In this document: positions 1 to 10,753 of the stretch, piece after piece
Layout of the letters: each line of letters begins with the position of its first letter
Position numbering within the stretch: position 1 is the stretch's first letter
Assembly: GCF_023657595.1 (NCBI RefSeq)
Contig: NZ_CP098323.1
Coordinates: forward strand, 3,992,001 to 4,056,000
DNA length: 64,000 bases
DNA from: Cytobacillus firmus
GTDB lineage: Bacteria > Bacillota > Bacilli > Bacillales > Cytobacillaceae
Direction of reading: 5' to 3'
The notes under the pieces: model-generated
Seen by the model: only the letters and a program-made list of their open reading frames with translations
What the model was told of the DNA's origin: nothing
Databases searched by the model: none
Position numbers and translations under genes: made by a program

Positions 1-958
1 TATCTCCTTTTAGAGTAAAGGAAATCATTCCGCCCGGCTTTCTCATTTGTTTTTGCGCAATATCAAAATCTGTATTACTGCTGTCTCCGGGAAAATAAAC
101 TTTTTCCACTTTTGGATGCGCCAATAAGTATGATGCAAGCTGTTCAGCATTATCACAGTGCCTGTCAAGTCTGACTGCAAGTGTTTTCAAGCCGCGCAGC
201 AGCAGCCAGGCATCAAAAGGTGAAATAATGCCCCCAATGTCTTTTTGAGTAGTCATCCTTACTTCATCCAAAAATTCTTTGCTACCTACAACAAGGCCGG
301 CAATTACGTCACCATGACCCCCGATGTATTTTGTCGCACTATGAATGACAATATCGCATCCCAGCTCAATCGGGTTCTGTAAATATGGAGAACAGAAAGT
401 ATTATCAACCACAACTGGAATTCCTTTCTCCCTCCCTACTTCTGCAACCATCTTCAAATCCACCAATTTCATTGTTGGATTTATTGGAGTTTCAACATAT
501 ATACAGACAGTCTCAGGCTTTATTTGATCAAGCAGCTGCTGCTTTGATTCCATAGCTGAATAATCATGGCTAATTTTATATTTTTCCTCCATCATCTCCA
601 GGAGTCCAAATGTACAACCATACACTCCCTGTGAACATAAGATATGATCACCTGTTTTGGTTAAAGCAAACAGAACAGCTGAAACCGCGGCCATGCCCGA
701 ACCAAAAGCAAGGGCAGCTTCTCCCTTTTCAAGGGCGGCCATTCTTTCTTCCAGCATCTTTACTGTTGGATTGCCCAGACGGGAATAAATATAGCCTTCT
801 TCTTCACCGGCAAAACGCTTTTCCCCCTGCTGTGCAGTCTCAAAAGTAAAAGTTGACGTCTGAAAAATAGGCGGCGCCAGGCTTCCCTTGAAGCTTTCTG
901 CATCGTATCCTTCATGGATGACCTGCGTCTCGAAGTTAAACCGATGATTTCTATCCAT
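1..958 (-). CDS. Methionine gamma-lyase / cystathionine gamma-synthase-type PLP enzyme (3' end outside window)
   Basis: Partial gene; the first 319 codons are present and the C-terminus lies beyond the left edge. The translation begins MDRNHRFNFETQVIHEGYD and carries SRLGNPT, the SGMAA loop and the PLP-lysine motif SATKYIGGHGD (Lys about 210), all typical of the Cys/Met-metabolism PLP family (fold type I). Overall wording is closest to methionine gamma-lyase, which cleaves methionine to methanethiol, ammonia and 2-oxobutyrate, but cystathionine gamma-lyase/synthase cannot be excluded without the C-terminus. The ATG follows GGGGAGAG at good spacing. A consensus cre lies 19 bp upstream of the start, suggesting CcpA control. 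Confidence 0.85.
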   Translation of the reverse strand, partial: MDRNHRFNFETQVIHEGYDAESFKGSLAPPIFQTSTFTFETAQQGEKRFAGEEEGYIYSRLGNPTVKMLEERMAALEKGEAALAFGSGMAAVSAVLFALTKTGDHILCSQGVYGCTFGLLEMMEEKYKISHDYSAMESKQQLLDQIKPETVCIYVETPINPTMKLVDLKMVAEVGREKGIPVVVDNTFCSPYLQNPIELGCDIVIHSATKYIGGHGDVIAGLVVGSKEFLDEVRMTTQKDIGGIISPFDAWLLLRGLKTLAVRLDRHCDNAEQLASYLLAHPKVEKVYFPGDSSNTDFDIAQKQMRKPGGMISFTLKGD

Positions 959-976
959 TATAACTCTCCCCTTCGT

Positions 977-990
977 TGAAAACGCTTACA
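977..990 (-). promoter_or_regulatory. cre site (CcpA operator) upstream of the methionine gamma-lyase-type gene
   Basis: TGAAAACGCTTACA matches the cre consensus TGWAANCGNTNWCA at every position. It lies 19 bp upstream of the start codon, in the probable promoter or leader region, a position expected to repress. CcpA itself is encoded at 15.7-16.7 kb in this window. Binding is inferred, not shown. Confidence 0.75.
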
Positions 991-1100
991 TTATTTACTA
1001 TAATAAGCTCCTCTTTCAGCATATGATAATAGCATATTTTTTGAAAGTAATTTGTTTTGGAAAAATATTAATAAAGACTGCCTCTTTATAAGGCAGTCCC

Positions 1101-2969
1101 CTATATAAATGTATCTGCTGCCGACTCAAGTACCACTTTATTTTTACCTGTATTCTTGGCAGTATATAAAGCCCTGTCAGCCCGCTTAAAAAGCGCAGCA
1201 TATGAATCTATATTTCCCCTGCTCCAATGCGAAACTCCGCAAGAAATGGTTACTTTGGGATCTGTAATCTGGCATACCTTTCTGACAAGCCGCTCAGCAA
1301 TAAGAGCACCCGCTGACAATGATACACCGGGCAGGTAAAGAGCCAGCTCCTCACCGCCCCATCTTGCTCCTATATCAGTGCCGCGAATATTGCTGTTAAT
1401 TAAATTGGCGACTTGAATAATGATTTCATCGCCTACCTGATGTCCGTATGTATCATTGATCAATTTAAAATCATCTATATCAACCAGCATAAAGGTTCCT
1501 TCATGATCTTCATTCATGGACTGATGTATGCGATCATCCAGATAGCTTCGTGAATAAAGCTTTGTTAAGTGATCCGTTACAACCATCTTTTCGAGCTCTT
1601 CTCTCAGCATTGAATTGGTAAAGGCAAGGGTGGAATGATGAATCAATGATTGCAGCAGCTTGAATGTTTCAAATGAAAAATGATAAGGAGAACTGTGCAA
1701 GACAAGCGCAAATCCCTTTAATACTCCAGACTGGGTCATCGGAACCGCCATAATGGATTTATAGCAGCCCGCCGCTCCCTCGGACTGTAAAGAAAAATCC
1801 CCAATAAAAAGAGACTCTTTCTCCCTGATGATCTTTTCCTTCATATACTGGATATAGCTTTCTGCCTCTTTGGTATGAAAAAATTCAGTACTGCCCTGAA
1901 TTATATTCACATCAGAAGCATCAGCAGATATCAGGATGAAACCGGCTTCTTCAGCATCAAAGGACTGCAGAATCTGATCTGACATAAAGTTCATCGTTTC
2001 TGTAAGGCGCAAATTCGAGTTCAGGCGATGGGATGTTTCATTAATTAATTGAAGATCCGCTATAAGCCGCTTGGATTGCTGGTAAAGCTGTGCATTCTCC
2101 AGGGCACTGCCTGCAGTATTGGCCAGAAGCGTTATAAATTCAATTTCATTTTTAGGGAATATGATGGTATTAGGTGCAATAACCTGAAGCACGCCATAAA
2201 CCCCCTGTTTCCCTTTTAAGGGAGCATACAGAATAGAGCGAACTTCCTGCAGGGAATCTTCAAATTGAACAGCCCCCGTGACATAAGCCTGCATGGCCGC
2301 GATGTTTTCGCTGTCATATTCAAGATCTCTAATAGGCAGATCACCATGATTATTATTATCCTGCGACAGCAGAAGATAATAGGTAAAAGTGGGGTACATT
2401 TCCTGGAGAGTAAAGATAATTTCCCCCAGTACCATGTCCATATCCATTGAAGAATGGAATTTCTCAGTAACGCGGTACAGCTGTTTATAGCGTTTCTCTT
2501 CAGAAGCAATTTTGGCCATACCCTGAGCTTTATCAAGAAATTGCCCGCATTCTTCGCTAAGTTCCTGAAAAACTTTTTCTGGATAAGTGTGAAAACAGCC
2601 TGATGCCCCTGTTAGAATCATGCAGCCCAGCAGCTTGTTTCCTTTTACAAGAGGAATCATGATTTGTTCTTCCGTAATCTCCGTGCCTAACTTCTGGAAC
2701 TCACTGTTTGTTTTAGCCCATCTTTTTAAATCACCTGAAAAAACACGTGAATCTAAAGCCTCCGGATTTGTGGAAGCTTCTGCAAAAAACTCCTGCTTCC
2801 ATTCATTAAAAACGCAGAGAGTTATTTCATCCGCTTCGGTAAGGGCTTGAATGGCAGAAAGCATTTCATTCAGTAATTTTTCATAATGAAAGAAACCGTT
2901 CTCCGTATCAATAATATCAAAAAATCGGCTTTTTAAATTAAGTATGATTTGGCGTTCAAGTGTATCCAT
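1101..2969 (-). CDS. dgcP: Diguanylate cyclase with N-terminal GAF domains (DgcP/YtrP-like)
   Basis: 622-residue cytosolic protein that should make cyclic di-GMP from two GTP. About 460 N-terminal residues read as tandem GAF-type sensor regions, with no transmembrane segment; the last 160 form a GGDEF domain. The active-site motif is GGEEL (about 538-542). RGTD sits five residues before it, matching the RxxD inhibitory site, so product inhibition is predicted. Start choice: the frame opens with TTG (2987) and ATG (2984), but the ATG at 2969 is preceded by GGTGATAAGAAG, a better ribosome binding site. Its place divergent from rpsD matches B. subtilis ytrP/dgcP, as recalled. Confidence 0.9.
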   Translation of the reverse strand: MDTLERQIILNLKSRFFDIIDTENGFFHYEKLLNEMLSAIQALTEADEITLCVFNEWKQEFFAEASTNPEALDSRVFSGDLKRWAKTNSEFQKLGTEITEEQIMIPLVKGNKLLGCMILTGASGCFHTYPEKVFQELSEECGQFLDKAQGMAKIASEEKRYKQLYRVTEKFHSSMDMDMVLGEIIFTLQEMYPTFTYYLLLSQDNNNHGDLPIRDLEYDSENIAAMQAYVTGAVQFEDSLQEVRSILYAPLKGKQGVYGVLQVIAPNTIIFPKNEIEFITLLANTAGSALENAQLYQQSKRLIADLQLINETSHRLNSNLRLTETMNFMSDQILQSFDAEEAGFILISADASDVNIIQGSTEFFHTKEAESYIQYMKEKIIREKESLFIGDFSLQSEGAAGCYKSIMAVPMTQSGVLKGFALVLHSSPYHFSFETFKLLQSLIHHSTLAFTNSMLREELEKMVVTDHLTKLYSRSYLDDRIHQSMNEDHEGTFMLVDIDDFKLINDTYGHQVGDEIIIQVANLINSNIRGTDIGARWGGEELALYLPGVSLSAGALIAERLVRKVCQITDPKVTISCGVSHWSRGNIDSYAALFKRADRALYTAKNTGKNKVVLESAADTFI

Positions 2970-3249
2970 CTTCTTATCACCCATCAAATGTCTCAGATCA
3001 TGAATCTTTTAACCAATAAGGTATATTATAACGGACCAAAATTAATAATCCCGGTAAAGATGTGGCTATTTCGTTTCAATTCCGGTTTTCAGCAGGATAG
3101 TCCTCTGCCAAATTTTTCTTTATTATATCACAGTTTCAAAGAGACTCCTGCTAGTTTTCTAATTTACTGTGAAATATGGTTTAGAAAAAAACTTTGCCTT
3201 ATAATGAATACATGCTTTAAATCAAAAGAAGTAAAAAATAAAGATCACC

Positions 3250-3279
3250 TTGACTTTTACCCTCTGAAAATTATATAAT
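3250..3279 (+). promoter_or_regulatory. Sigma-A promoter of rpsD
   Basis: TTGACT (3250-3255), an 18-bp spacer and TATAAT (3274-3279). Transcription would start near 3286, giving a leader of over 200 nt before rpsD. Confidence 0.75.
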
Positions 3280-3285
3280 ACTCCT

Positions 3286-3495
3286 TGTGTAAAATATTGC
3301 AGCCTATGTGAGCACCTTGATGTACTCATTTTGTTCCTCAACCAGCTTCAGCCGCCTTTGGCGACTTATATGTTTCTGGGGATGGGGTACTGTGTAACCC
3401 TCTGCTGCTAGGGCGAAGGTACATGAAAACAAAATGAACATGATTGTTGTGCGCATCTGTTTCTGTTTTTATTTTACCCAAATAAAAACACAAAA
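3286..3495 (+). promoter_or_regulatory. Structured rpsD leader, candidate S4 autoregulatory element
   Basis: Long untranslated leader between the rpsD promoter and its ribosome binding site. TCATTTTGTT (3326-3335) is perfectly complementary to AACAAAATGA (3428-3437), which would close a large domain holding smaller hairpins such as CCGCC-TTT-GGCG. B. subtilis rpsD is known to be autogenously controlled by S4 through its leader; that this leader works the same way is inferred from position and pairing. Confidence 0.6.
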
Positions 3496-3508
3496 GGAGG
3501 AGTCTTAA

Positions 3509-4111
3509 ATGGCTCGTTATACTGGTCCAAGCTGGAAATTATCCCGTCGTCTTGGAATCTCTCTAAGCGGTACTGGAAAAGAATTAGAAAAGCGTCCTTA
3601 CGCTCCTGGACAACATGGTCCAAACCAGCGCAAGAAAATCTCTGAATACGGATTACAATTGCAGGAGAAGCAAAAGCTTCGTCACATGTACGGAGTAAAT
3701 GAGCGTCAATTCCGCAATTTATTCGATAAAGCTGGCAAAATGCCTGGTAAGCACGGTGAAAACTTCATGATTCTTCTTGAATCACGCCTTGACAACGTTG
3801 TTTACCGTTTAGGTCTTGCACGCACTCGCCGTCAAGCTCGCCAGCTTGTTAACCACGGTCACATCATGGTTGATGGATCTCGTGTTGATATCCCATCATA
3901 CCGCGTAGCACCTGGTCAAACAATTACACTTCGCGAAAAATCTCGCAACCTTGACATCGTTAAAGAAGCAATCGAAGTTAACAACTTCGTACCTGACTTC
4001 GTATCTTTCGATGCAGACAAGCTAGAAGGAACTTTCACTCGTATGCCTGAGCGTTCTGAACTTCCAGCTGAAATCAACGAATCTCTAATCGTTGAATTCT
4101 ACTCTCGTTAA
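3509..4111 (+). CDS. rpsD: 30S ribosomal protein S4
   Basis: 200 residues, the normal length for bacterial S4, which binds the 5' domain of 16S rRNA early in small-subunit assembly. The sequence opens [19 protein letters not shown] and contains the S4 RNA-binding fold at about residues 92-155 ([19 protein letters not shown]). The ATG follows AAAGGAGGAGTCTTAA. Codon use is strongly biased, as in highly expressed genes. It is monocistronic, ending in a strong terminator, and follows a structured leader that may allow S4 to control its own synthesis. Confidence 0.98.
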   Translation: MARYTGPSWKLSRRLGISLSGTGKELEKRPYAPGQHGPNQRKKISEYGLQLQEKQKLRHMYGVNERQFRNLFDKAGKMPGKHGENFMILLESRLDNVVYRLGLARTRRQARQLVNHGHIMVDGSRVDIPSYRVAPGQTITLREKSRNLDIVKEAIEVNNFVPDFVSFDADKLEGTFTRMPERSELPAEINESLIVEFYSR

Positions 4112-4122
4112 TAATATTTAAA

Positions 4123-4150
4123 CTGCCGAAGCATTTCGGCAGTTTTTTTG
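4123..4150 (+). terminator. Rho-independent terminator of rpsD
   Basis: Perfect 8-bp stem CTGCCGAA / TTCGGCAG with a GCAT loop, followed by seven T residues. Confidence 0.9.
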
Positions 4151-4257
4151 TTATATCTACTGGATTAACTCCCACTTTACAACCTCGACTCCTGCTTTCG
4201 TCGTTAATCAACAGGATCAGCTATCTGTCCACCCATTTTTGATTCAATTATATATAA

Positions 4258-4286
4258 ATAAAGCCCTCCGTCACAGGAGGGCTTTC
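4258..4286 (-). terminator. Terminator of tyrS
   Basis: 9-bp GC-rich stem AAGCCCTCC / GGAGGGCTT just after the tyrS stop, followed on the minus strand by a T-rich run. Confidence 0.8.
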
Positions 4287-4291
4287 GCATA

Positions 4292-5563
<1,272 letters not shown>

Positions 5564-5604
5564 TTATCAACGGTTATTTTCAAGGCATTTACGGTTTTAA
5601 CCAT

Positions 5605-5845
5605 ACAAAAAGCGCCCCTGCAATTATGCAGGGACGCATGATCATTTTGCGCGGTACCACCCAGATTGAGGACAAATGTCCTCCACTCTTTCAGAATAAC
5701 GGATAATCCGTCCACTGCTATAACTGCTGTGCAGGTTGACAGTGAAAGCTCAGGGAGGTAATTCATCCTTCTATTTGTACCGGCTCGCAGCAAACGCCGG
5801 CTTTCTGAAACAGGGATAGAAGCATTACTGGATTCCCATCAATGC
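5605..5845 (-). promoter_or_regulatory. Tyrosine T-box leader of tyrS
   Basis: On the minus strand the leader holds the T-box core GGGTGGTACCGCGC (about 5650-5663) and then a terminator, stem GCGTCCCTGCA / TGCAGGGGCGC (5612-5637) followed by T5. A UAC tyrosine codon at 5777-5779 stands in CCGGUACAAAUAGAAGG, the usual specifier context. Uncharged tRNA-Tyr should pair with the specifier and T-box to favour antitermination. Confidence 0.93.
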
Positions 5846-5878
5846 CTGTAAAATATTAAAAGTCTAAGATAGAATATT

Positions 5879-5906
5879 TTTATCATAAAATTGAACCAAA
5901 TGTCAA
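5879..5906 (-). promoter_or_regulatory. Promoter of the tyrS T-box transcript
   Basis: On the minus strand a perfect TTGACA (5901-5906) is followed after 16 bp by GATAAA (5879-5884), or ATAAAA after 17. The -35 box is consensus, the -10 box is weak. Confidence 0.55.
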
Positions 5907-5971
5907 ATTCCTGTGCAAAAAAGGAAATTTCAGATAAATGGCGAACCATGTCATATTGGGCTGTCACATTG

Positions 5972-5980
5972 TGCTATAAT
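5972..5980 (+). promoter_or_regulatory. Extended -10 promoter of the class A PBP gene
   Basis: TGCTATAAT fits the extended -10 pattern TGnTATAAT. No good -35 box is seen, as is common for this class. The start codon lies 27 bp downstream. Confidence 0.5.
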
Positions 5981-6007
5981 ATATGTGATTTTAGGGGGAT
6001 TGATACG

Positions 6008-8899
6008 ATGAAAGAAAAGTTTCAAATGTTAATGGATAAATTGAGGCAGACTCCGGGCCTTTTTGGTAATAAGAAAGCCGCTAAAGGCGCAAGTATAACA
6101 TACCAGGTCATCTGGAATCTTACTTTGCTTTTTATCATCCTGGCTGTGATTGGCGGTGCATTCGCTGGGGGACTCGGAGCTGGTTATTTCGCTTCGCTTG
6201 TAAAGGATGAGCCCATCAGATCCTATGCCAGCATGAAAAAGGATATTTATGACTATGAAGAAACATCAGAACTATACTTTGCAAATAATGTATATCTCGG
6301 AAAGCTCAGAACAGACCTTGAACGTGAGGAAGTTAAGCTTGATGATGTTTCGGAACACTTAATTAACGCAGTAGTAGCTACTGAAGATGAGTATTTCTAC
6401 GAACATGACGGTGTGGTGCCAAAAGCGATAATGCGCGCACTGTTCCAGGAAGTAACAAATTCATCTGTTCAATCCGGCGGAAGTACACTGACACAGCAGC
6501 TGATAAAGAACCAAATCTTAACGAATGAAGTTTCTTTCGAGCGGAAAGCAAAAGAAATTCTGCTTGCTTTGCGGCTGGAAAAATTCTTTGATAAAAAAGA
6601 AATATTGGAAGCCTACCTCAATGTTTCCACTTTTGGAAGAAATGCAACCGGACGTAATATTGCCGGAGTTGAAGCAGCTGCCAAAGGTATATTTGGGGTG
6701 AGTGCAAAAGAATTAACATTGCCTCAGGCCGCTTTCATAGCAGGGCTTCCTCAGAGTCCATTCGGCTACACTCCCTTTACAAGGGAGGGAACGGTCAAAG
6801 AGAATCTGGAACCGGGTTTCTCAAGGATGAAAACCGTTCTGAAAAGAATGTATGATGACGGAAAGATTGACCAGAAGCAATACGAGGAAGCTTTGGCATA
6901 TGACTTGACAAAGGATTTCACTACAGCTTCTGAGAGCCCTTTGGAAAAGTATCCATATTTAACGTATGAAATAGAAGAACGTGCAGTAAAAATCATGACT
7001 AAAATTCTCGCAAAAAATGACGGATATGAAGAACAGGACTTAAAAGAAGATGACGAGCTCCGCGAGGAATACAGAACCCTTGCAGACCGGACAATCCGCC
7101 AGAATGGCTTCCAAATTCATACGACCATTAACAAGGATATTTATGATAAGATGCAGCAGGTCAAAGATAACTACCCTTATTACGGCCCTGATAAACCTGA
7201 GACAGTGAAGGATCCGGAAACTGGAGAAAACAAGCAAATCATGGAGCCCGTAGAAGTTGGTGCGATCTTAATTGAAAATAAAACCGGGAAAATTATCAGC
7301 TTTGTCGGCGGACGCGATCACAAACGCGAGCAGCTGAACCATGCTACAAGCGCTCTAAGGCAAAATGGTTCAACCATGAAGCCGCTTTTAGTCTATGCTC
7401 CGGCAATAGAACTGGGAAAGGCAGCGCCGGGCACTATTCTTCCTGATGTGCCGCTGCACCTTGCTCCGGGACTAAACAGACCTTGGCCAAAGAACTATAC
7501 AAATACCTATAGCGGGCTCGTTTCGGCCAGACATGCACTTAAGCATTCATACAATGTCCCTGCTGTAAAGCTCTATAAAGATATAGTCGGACAGCGGCCT
7601 GCTTCTTACCTGGAAAAAATGGGCTTTACTTCTCTTATCGGCCCTGACTATACAAACTTGTCTACATCCATCGGATCACTGGAATACGGTGTAACTGTAG
7701 AAGAAAATACAAACGCATTTACTACATTTGCTAATGGCGGGAAATTTATTGACGCCTATATGATTGAAAAAATTACAGATAAAGACGGGAACGTCATATT
7801 CCAGCATAAGTCCGAGCCTGTTGATGTATTTAGCCCGCAGACAGCGTACCTTACAATCGATATGATGAGAGACGTTATTAACAGCGGAACTGCCACATCG
7901 ATTAAGAGCAGATTGAAGTTCGGTTCTGATTGGGCGGGGAAAACAGGTACTGGTACTGAATTCATAGATGCCTGGTTTGTGGCAACCAACCCGAATGTCA
8001 CCTTCGGCATCTGGTCTGGTTATGATACGCCTAAATCATTGAAGGCTCCTGGCCCATTAAGCTATAGCCTGCGAAATAATTATCTGTGGGCTGACCTGAT
8101 GAATGCAGCATATGATGTTGCCCCTGACCTTGTGGACCCGAGCGAAAGCTTTAAAATGCCGGGCGGAATCGTAAGACGTTCATTCTGTGCTATTTCCGGC
8201 CTGCTCCCTTCAGAGGCATGTTCAAAGGCTGGCCTGGTCGAGACTGATTTATTCAATGCCAAATTTGTTCCTACAAAAGTGGATGACAGCCTCGGCAATG
8301 GAAAACTTGTAAGAATTGGCGATAAAAAATATATGGCACTTGATTCAACACCAGAAGAGTTTACTGAACCTGGAATGGTAGTCAATCCGGAATATATTCA
8401 AAAGCTATTCGGCATTAAATCAAATCTAAGTACTCTTATTCCGAATAAAGAACGCTGGAAGAGCATACTGACTAGCGCTGACCAGCTCAAAGACAACGGT
8501 AAAGCCCCGGCAGCTCCAGGCATAAAGGCTTCGGGTGAAACCATTACATGGGGCGCACACCCTGAAAAAGATGTGATAGGTTACCGTGTTTATAACGGAG
8601 GCAAAAAAGTCGGTACCATAAAAGCCGGCTCCTCCCTTAGCTTTAAAGCTGGAAGCGGCTCAATCCATGTAACAGCCGTTGACATTGCCGGCAGAGAGTC
8701 CGCTCCATCCAATGCAGTGGAAATCGGCAAAAAGCCGGAAGAAGAGAAACCTAAAGAAGAAAAGCCTAAGGAAGATAAACCTAAGGAAGATAAGCCTAAG
8801 GAAGATAAACCGAAAGATCCGCCAGCCGAAGAAAAGCCCAAGGAAGAAAAACCATCAGAATCCGGTGAAGATGGAGAGACATCAGCTGAAAATGGTTAA
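6008..8899 (+). CDS. Bifunctional class A penicillin-binding protein (PBP1A family)
   Basis: 963 residues. One transmembrane segment (about 34-62) anchors an extracellular glycosyltransferase GT51 domain with EDEYFYEHDG (catalytic Glu about 126) and GGSTLTQQL. The transpeptidase domain has S455-TMK, S514-YN and K645-TG. A fibronectin-III-like segment follows (about 830-900), then a charged tail of repeated KPKED units and acidic residues. It polymerises glycan strands and crosslinks peptides in peptidoglycan. Start: ATG at 6008 after AGGGGGATTGATACG; an upstream in-frame ATG at 5891 overlaps the tyrS promoter and the extended -10 and was rejected. I cannot say which B. subtilis PBP is the ortholog. 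Confidence 0.93.
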   Translation: MKEKFQMLMDKLRQTPGLFGNKKAAKGASITYQVIWNLTLLFIILAVIGGAFAGGLGAGYFASLVKDEPIRSYASMKKDIYDYEETSELYFANNVYLGKLRTDLEREEVKLDDVSEHLINAVVATEDEYFYEHDGVVPKAIMRALFQEVTNSSVQSGGSTLTQQLIKNQILTNEVSFERKAKEILLALRLEKFFDKKEILEAYLNVSTFGRNATGRNIAGVEAAAKGIFGVSAKELTLPQAAFIAGLPQSPFGYTPFTREGTVKENLEPGFSRMKTVLKRMYDDGKIDQKQYEEALAYDLTKDFTTASESPLEKYPYLTYEIEERAVKIMTKILAKNDGYEEQDLKEDDELREEYRTLADRTIRQNGFQIHTTINKDIYDKMQQVKDNYPYYGPDKPETVKDPETGENKQIMEPVEVGAILIENKTGKIISFVGGRDHKREQLNHATSALRQNGSTMKPLLVYAPAIELGKAAPGTILPDVPLHLAPGLNRPWPKNYTNTYSGLVSARHALKHSYNVPAVKLYKDIVGQRPASYLEKMGFTSLIGPDYTNLSTSIGSLEYGVTVEENTNAFTTFANGGKFIDAYMIEKITDKDGNVIFQHKSEPVDVFSPQTAYLTIDMMRDVINSGTATSIKSRLKFGSDWAGKTGTGTEFIDAWFVATNPNVTFGIWSGYDTPKSLKAPGPLSYSLRNNYLWADLMNAAYDVAPDLVDPSESFKMPGGIVRRSFCAISGLLPSEACSKAGLVETDLFNAKFVPTKVDDSLGNGKLVRIGDKKYMALDSTPEEFTEPGMVVNPEYIQKLFGIKSNLSTLIPNKERWKSILTSADQLKDNGKAPAAPGIKASGETITWGAHPEKDVIGYRVYNGGKKVGTIKAGSSLSFKAGSGSIHVTAVDIAGRESAPSNAVEIGKKPEEEKPKEEKPKEDKPKEDKPKEDKPKDPPAEEKPKEEKPSESGEDGETSAENG

Positions 8900-8903
8900 A
8901 ATG

Positions 8904-8940
8904 AAAAGCAGAAATCCATTGATTGGATTTCTGCTTTTCT
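8904..8940 (+). terminator. Terminator of the PBP gene
   Basis: Long perfect stem AAAAGCAGAAATCCA / TGGATTTCTGCTTTT immediately after the stop codon. Confidence 0.85.
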
Positions 8941-8965
8941 CGTTTTATACTTTTAAAAGCACGTG

Positions 8966-8994
8966 AAGGCCGCTGTTTTTGAACAGCGGCCTTG
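8966..8994 (-). terminator. Terminator of acsA
   Basis: 12-bp stem AAGGCCGCTGTT / AACAGCGGCCTT with a 4-nt loop, 8 bp beyond the acsA stop. The T-run after it is weak. Confidence 0.7.
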
Positions 8995-9001
8995 AACTTT
9001 C

Positions 9002-10720
9002 TTAATCTTCCATTGTAGACAGATCACCGGTTGGGAGATCCAGTTCCCATGCCTTAAGCACACGGCGCATGATTTTGCCGCTGCGGGTTTTTGGAAGCTT
9101 GTCGCGGAATTCGATTTCACGCGGAGCAGCGTGGGCAGCAAGGCCCTTCTTAACGAATTGGCGAATTTCTTCCACTAATTCCTCAGTTGGTTCATGCCCA
9201 TCCCGTAAAGCAACAAACGCTTTAATAATTTCTCCGCGGACAGGATCCGGCTTGCCGATAACCCCAGCTTCTGCAACCGCAGGATGTTCGATCAGTTTAC
9301 TCTCTACTTCAAACGGCCCTACACGTTCGCCAGATGTCATGATAACATCATCTACACGGCCCTGGAACCAGAAGTATCCATCTTCATCCATATAAGCGGA
9401 ATCTCCGGAAACATACCAATCACCAGGCATAAAATAAGATTCATATTTTTGCTCGTTATTCCAGATGGCATGCATCATGGAAGGCCAGCCCTTTTTAATC
9501 GCAAGGTTGCCCATACGGTTAGGCGGCAGTTCATTTCCCTGATCATCGACAATGGCTGCTTTTACACCCGGAATCGGCTTACCCATGGATCCCGGCTTTA
9601 TTTCCATGCAAGGATAATTGCAGATGAGCTGTGCACCTGTTTCAGTCATCCACCATGTATCATGGATGCGCATGTTAAAGACTTTTGTACCCCATCTGAC
9701 AACTTCAGGATTTAGCGGTTCACCCACACTGAGGACATGGCGAAGGGAGCTTAAATCAAATTTTTTCACCACTTCATCGCCCGCTCCCATCAGCATGCGG
9801 AATGCAGTCGGAGCACTATACCAAACTGTAACGGCATACTCCTCAATCATTTTATACCAAGTCTCCGGATTGAACCTGCCCCCGACCACAAGGTTTGAAG
9901 TCCCTGTCAGCCACGGGCCGAAAATACCATATGAAGTACCGGTTACCCATCCTGGATCAGCAGTGCACCAATATACATCTTCTTCTTTTAAGTCCAGCAC
10001 CCATTTAGCTGTCTGGTAATGCTGAATCATTGCATTATGTACATGCAGCACCCCTTTTGGCTTTCCTGTTGAACCGGATGTATAATGCAAAATAAGCCCA
10101 TCGTTTCCGTCAACCCATTCAATTGGGAGCTTCCTGCTGGATTCAGCCATTCTTTTATTAAAATTGACATATGGCCCGGTTTCCTCTATATTTTCCCCAA
10201 CAAGGAATACATGCTTTAAAGCAGGCAGCTGGTCAACAGGCACCCGTTCCAAAAGCTCAGGTGTTGTAATCAGGACTTTTGCTTCACTGTCAGCAAGTCT
10301 GTCACGGACCGCACCTTCCATGAAAGCTTCAAATAGAGGACCCACTATAGCCCCCAGTTTAACAGCCCCCAATACGGCAAAATAGAGCTCAGGAGAACGC
10401 GGCATAAAGATGAACACCCGGTCGCCTTTTTCAACATCGCCATATGCTTTTAATGCATTTCCCGCTTTATTGGATAGATCCTTCATTTCTTTAAAAGTAT
10501 ACTTCTCATTTCTCTCCCCATCGCGATAATAAAGGGCAACCTTATTTTTTCTGAAAGATTCCGCATGACGGTCAATAGCCTCATAGGCCATATTCATGCG
10601 GCCGGTTTCTTTCCAGGAAAATTCTTTTTCCGCATCAGCCCAGTTGAAATTTGCATAAAGTTCATTATAATTTTTTAAATTGAAGTCCCCTTGTGTTACT
10701 GGCAGCGCTTCCACTTTCAT
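9002..10720 (-). CDS. acsA: Acetyl-CoA synthetase
   Basis: 572 residues, the same length as B. subtilis AcsA. It activates acetate with ATP and CoA to acetyl-CoA. The adenylation P-loop is YTSGSTGKPKGV and the C-terminal catalytic motif is PKTRSGKIMRR with Lys549, the residue acetylated by AcuA and deacetylated by AcuC in B. subtilis. Those two regulators are encoded divergently next door, so the control module is intact. The ATG follows AAGGGGGAGAAC. A TTGAGA-17-TATAAT promoter lies upstream. Confidence 0.96.
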   Translation of the reverse strand: MKVEALPVTQGDFNLKNYNELYANFNWADAEKEFSWKETGRMNMAYEAIDRHAESFRKNKVALYYRDGERNEKYTFKEMKDLSNKAGNALKAYGDVEKGDRVFIFMPRSPELYFAVLGAVKLGAIVGPLFEAFMEGAVRDRLADSEAKVLITTPELLERVPVDQLPALKHVFLVGENIEETGPYVNFNKRMAESSRKLPIEWVDGNDGLILHYTSGSTGKPKGVLHVHNAMIQHYQTAKWVLDLKEEDVYWCTADPGWVTGTSYGIFGPWLTGTSNLVVGGRFNPETWYKMIEEYAVTVWYSAPTAFRMLMGAGDEVVKKFDLSSLRHVLSVGEPLNPEVVRWGTKVFNMRIHDTWWMTETGAQLICNYPCMEIKPGSMGKPIPGVKAAIVDDQGNELPPNRMGNLAIKKGWPSMMHAIWNNEQKYESYFMPGDWYVSGDSAYMDEDGYFWFQGRVDDVIMTSGERVGPFEVESKLIEHPAVAEAGVIGKPDPVRGEIIKAFVALRDGHEPTEELVEEIRQFVKKGLAAHAAPREIEFRDKLPKTRSGKIMRRVLKAWELDLPTGDLSTMED

Positions 10721-10753
10721 AAATAGTTCTCCCCCTTATTTAGATTTGATATT

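Noticed and set aside
5891-6007. N-terminal extension of the PBP gene from an upstream ATG
   Set aside because: It runs over the tyrS promoter and the extended -10 element; ATG 6008 has a ribosome binding site and the family-like N-terminus.
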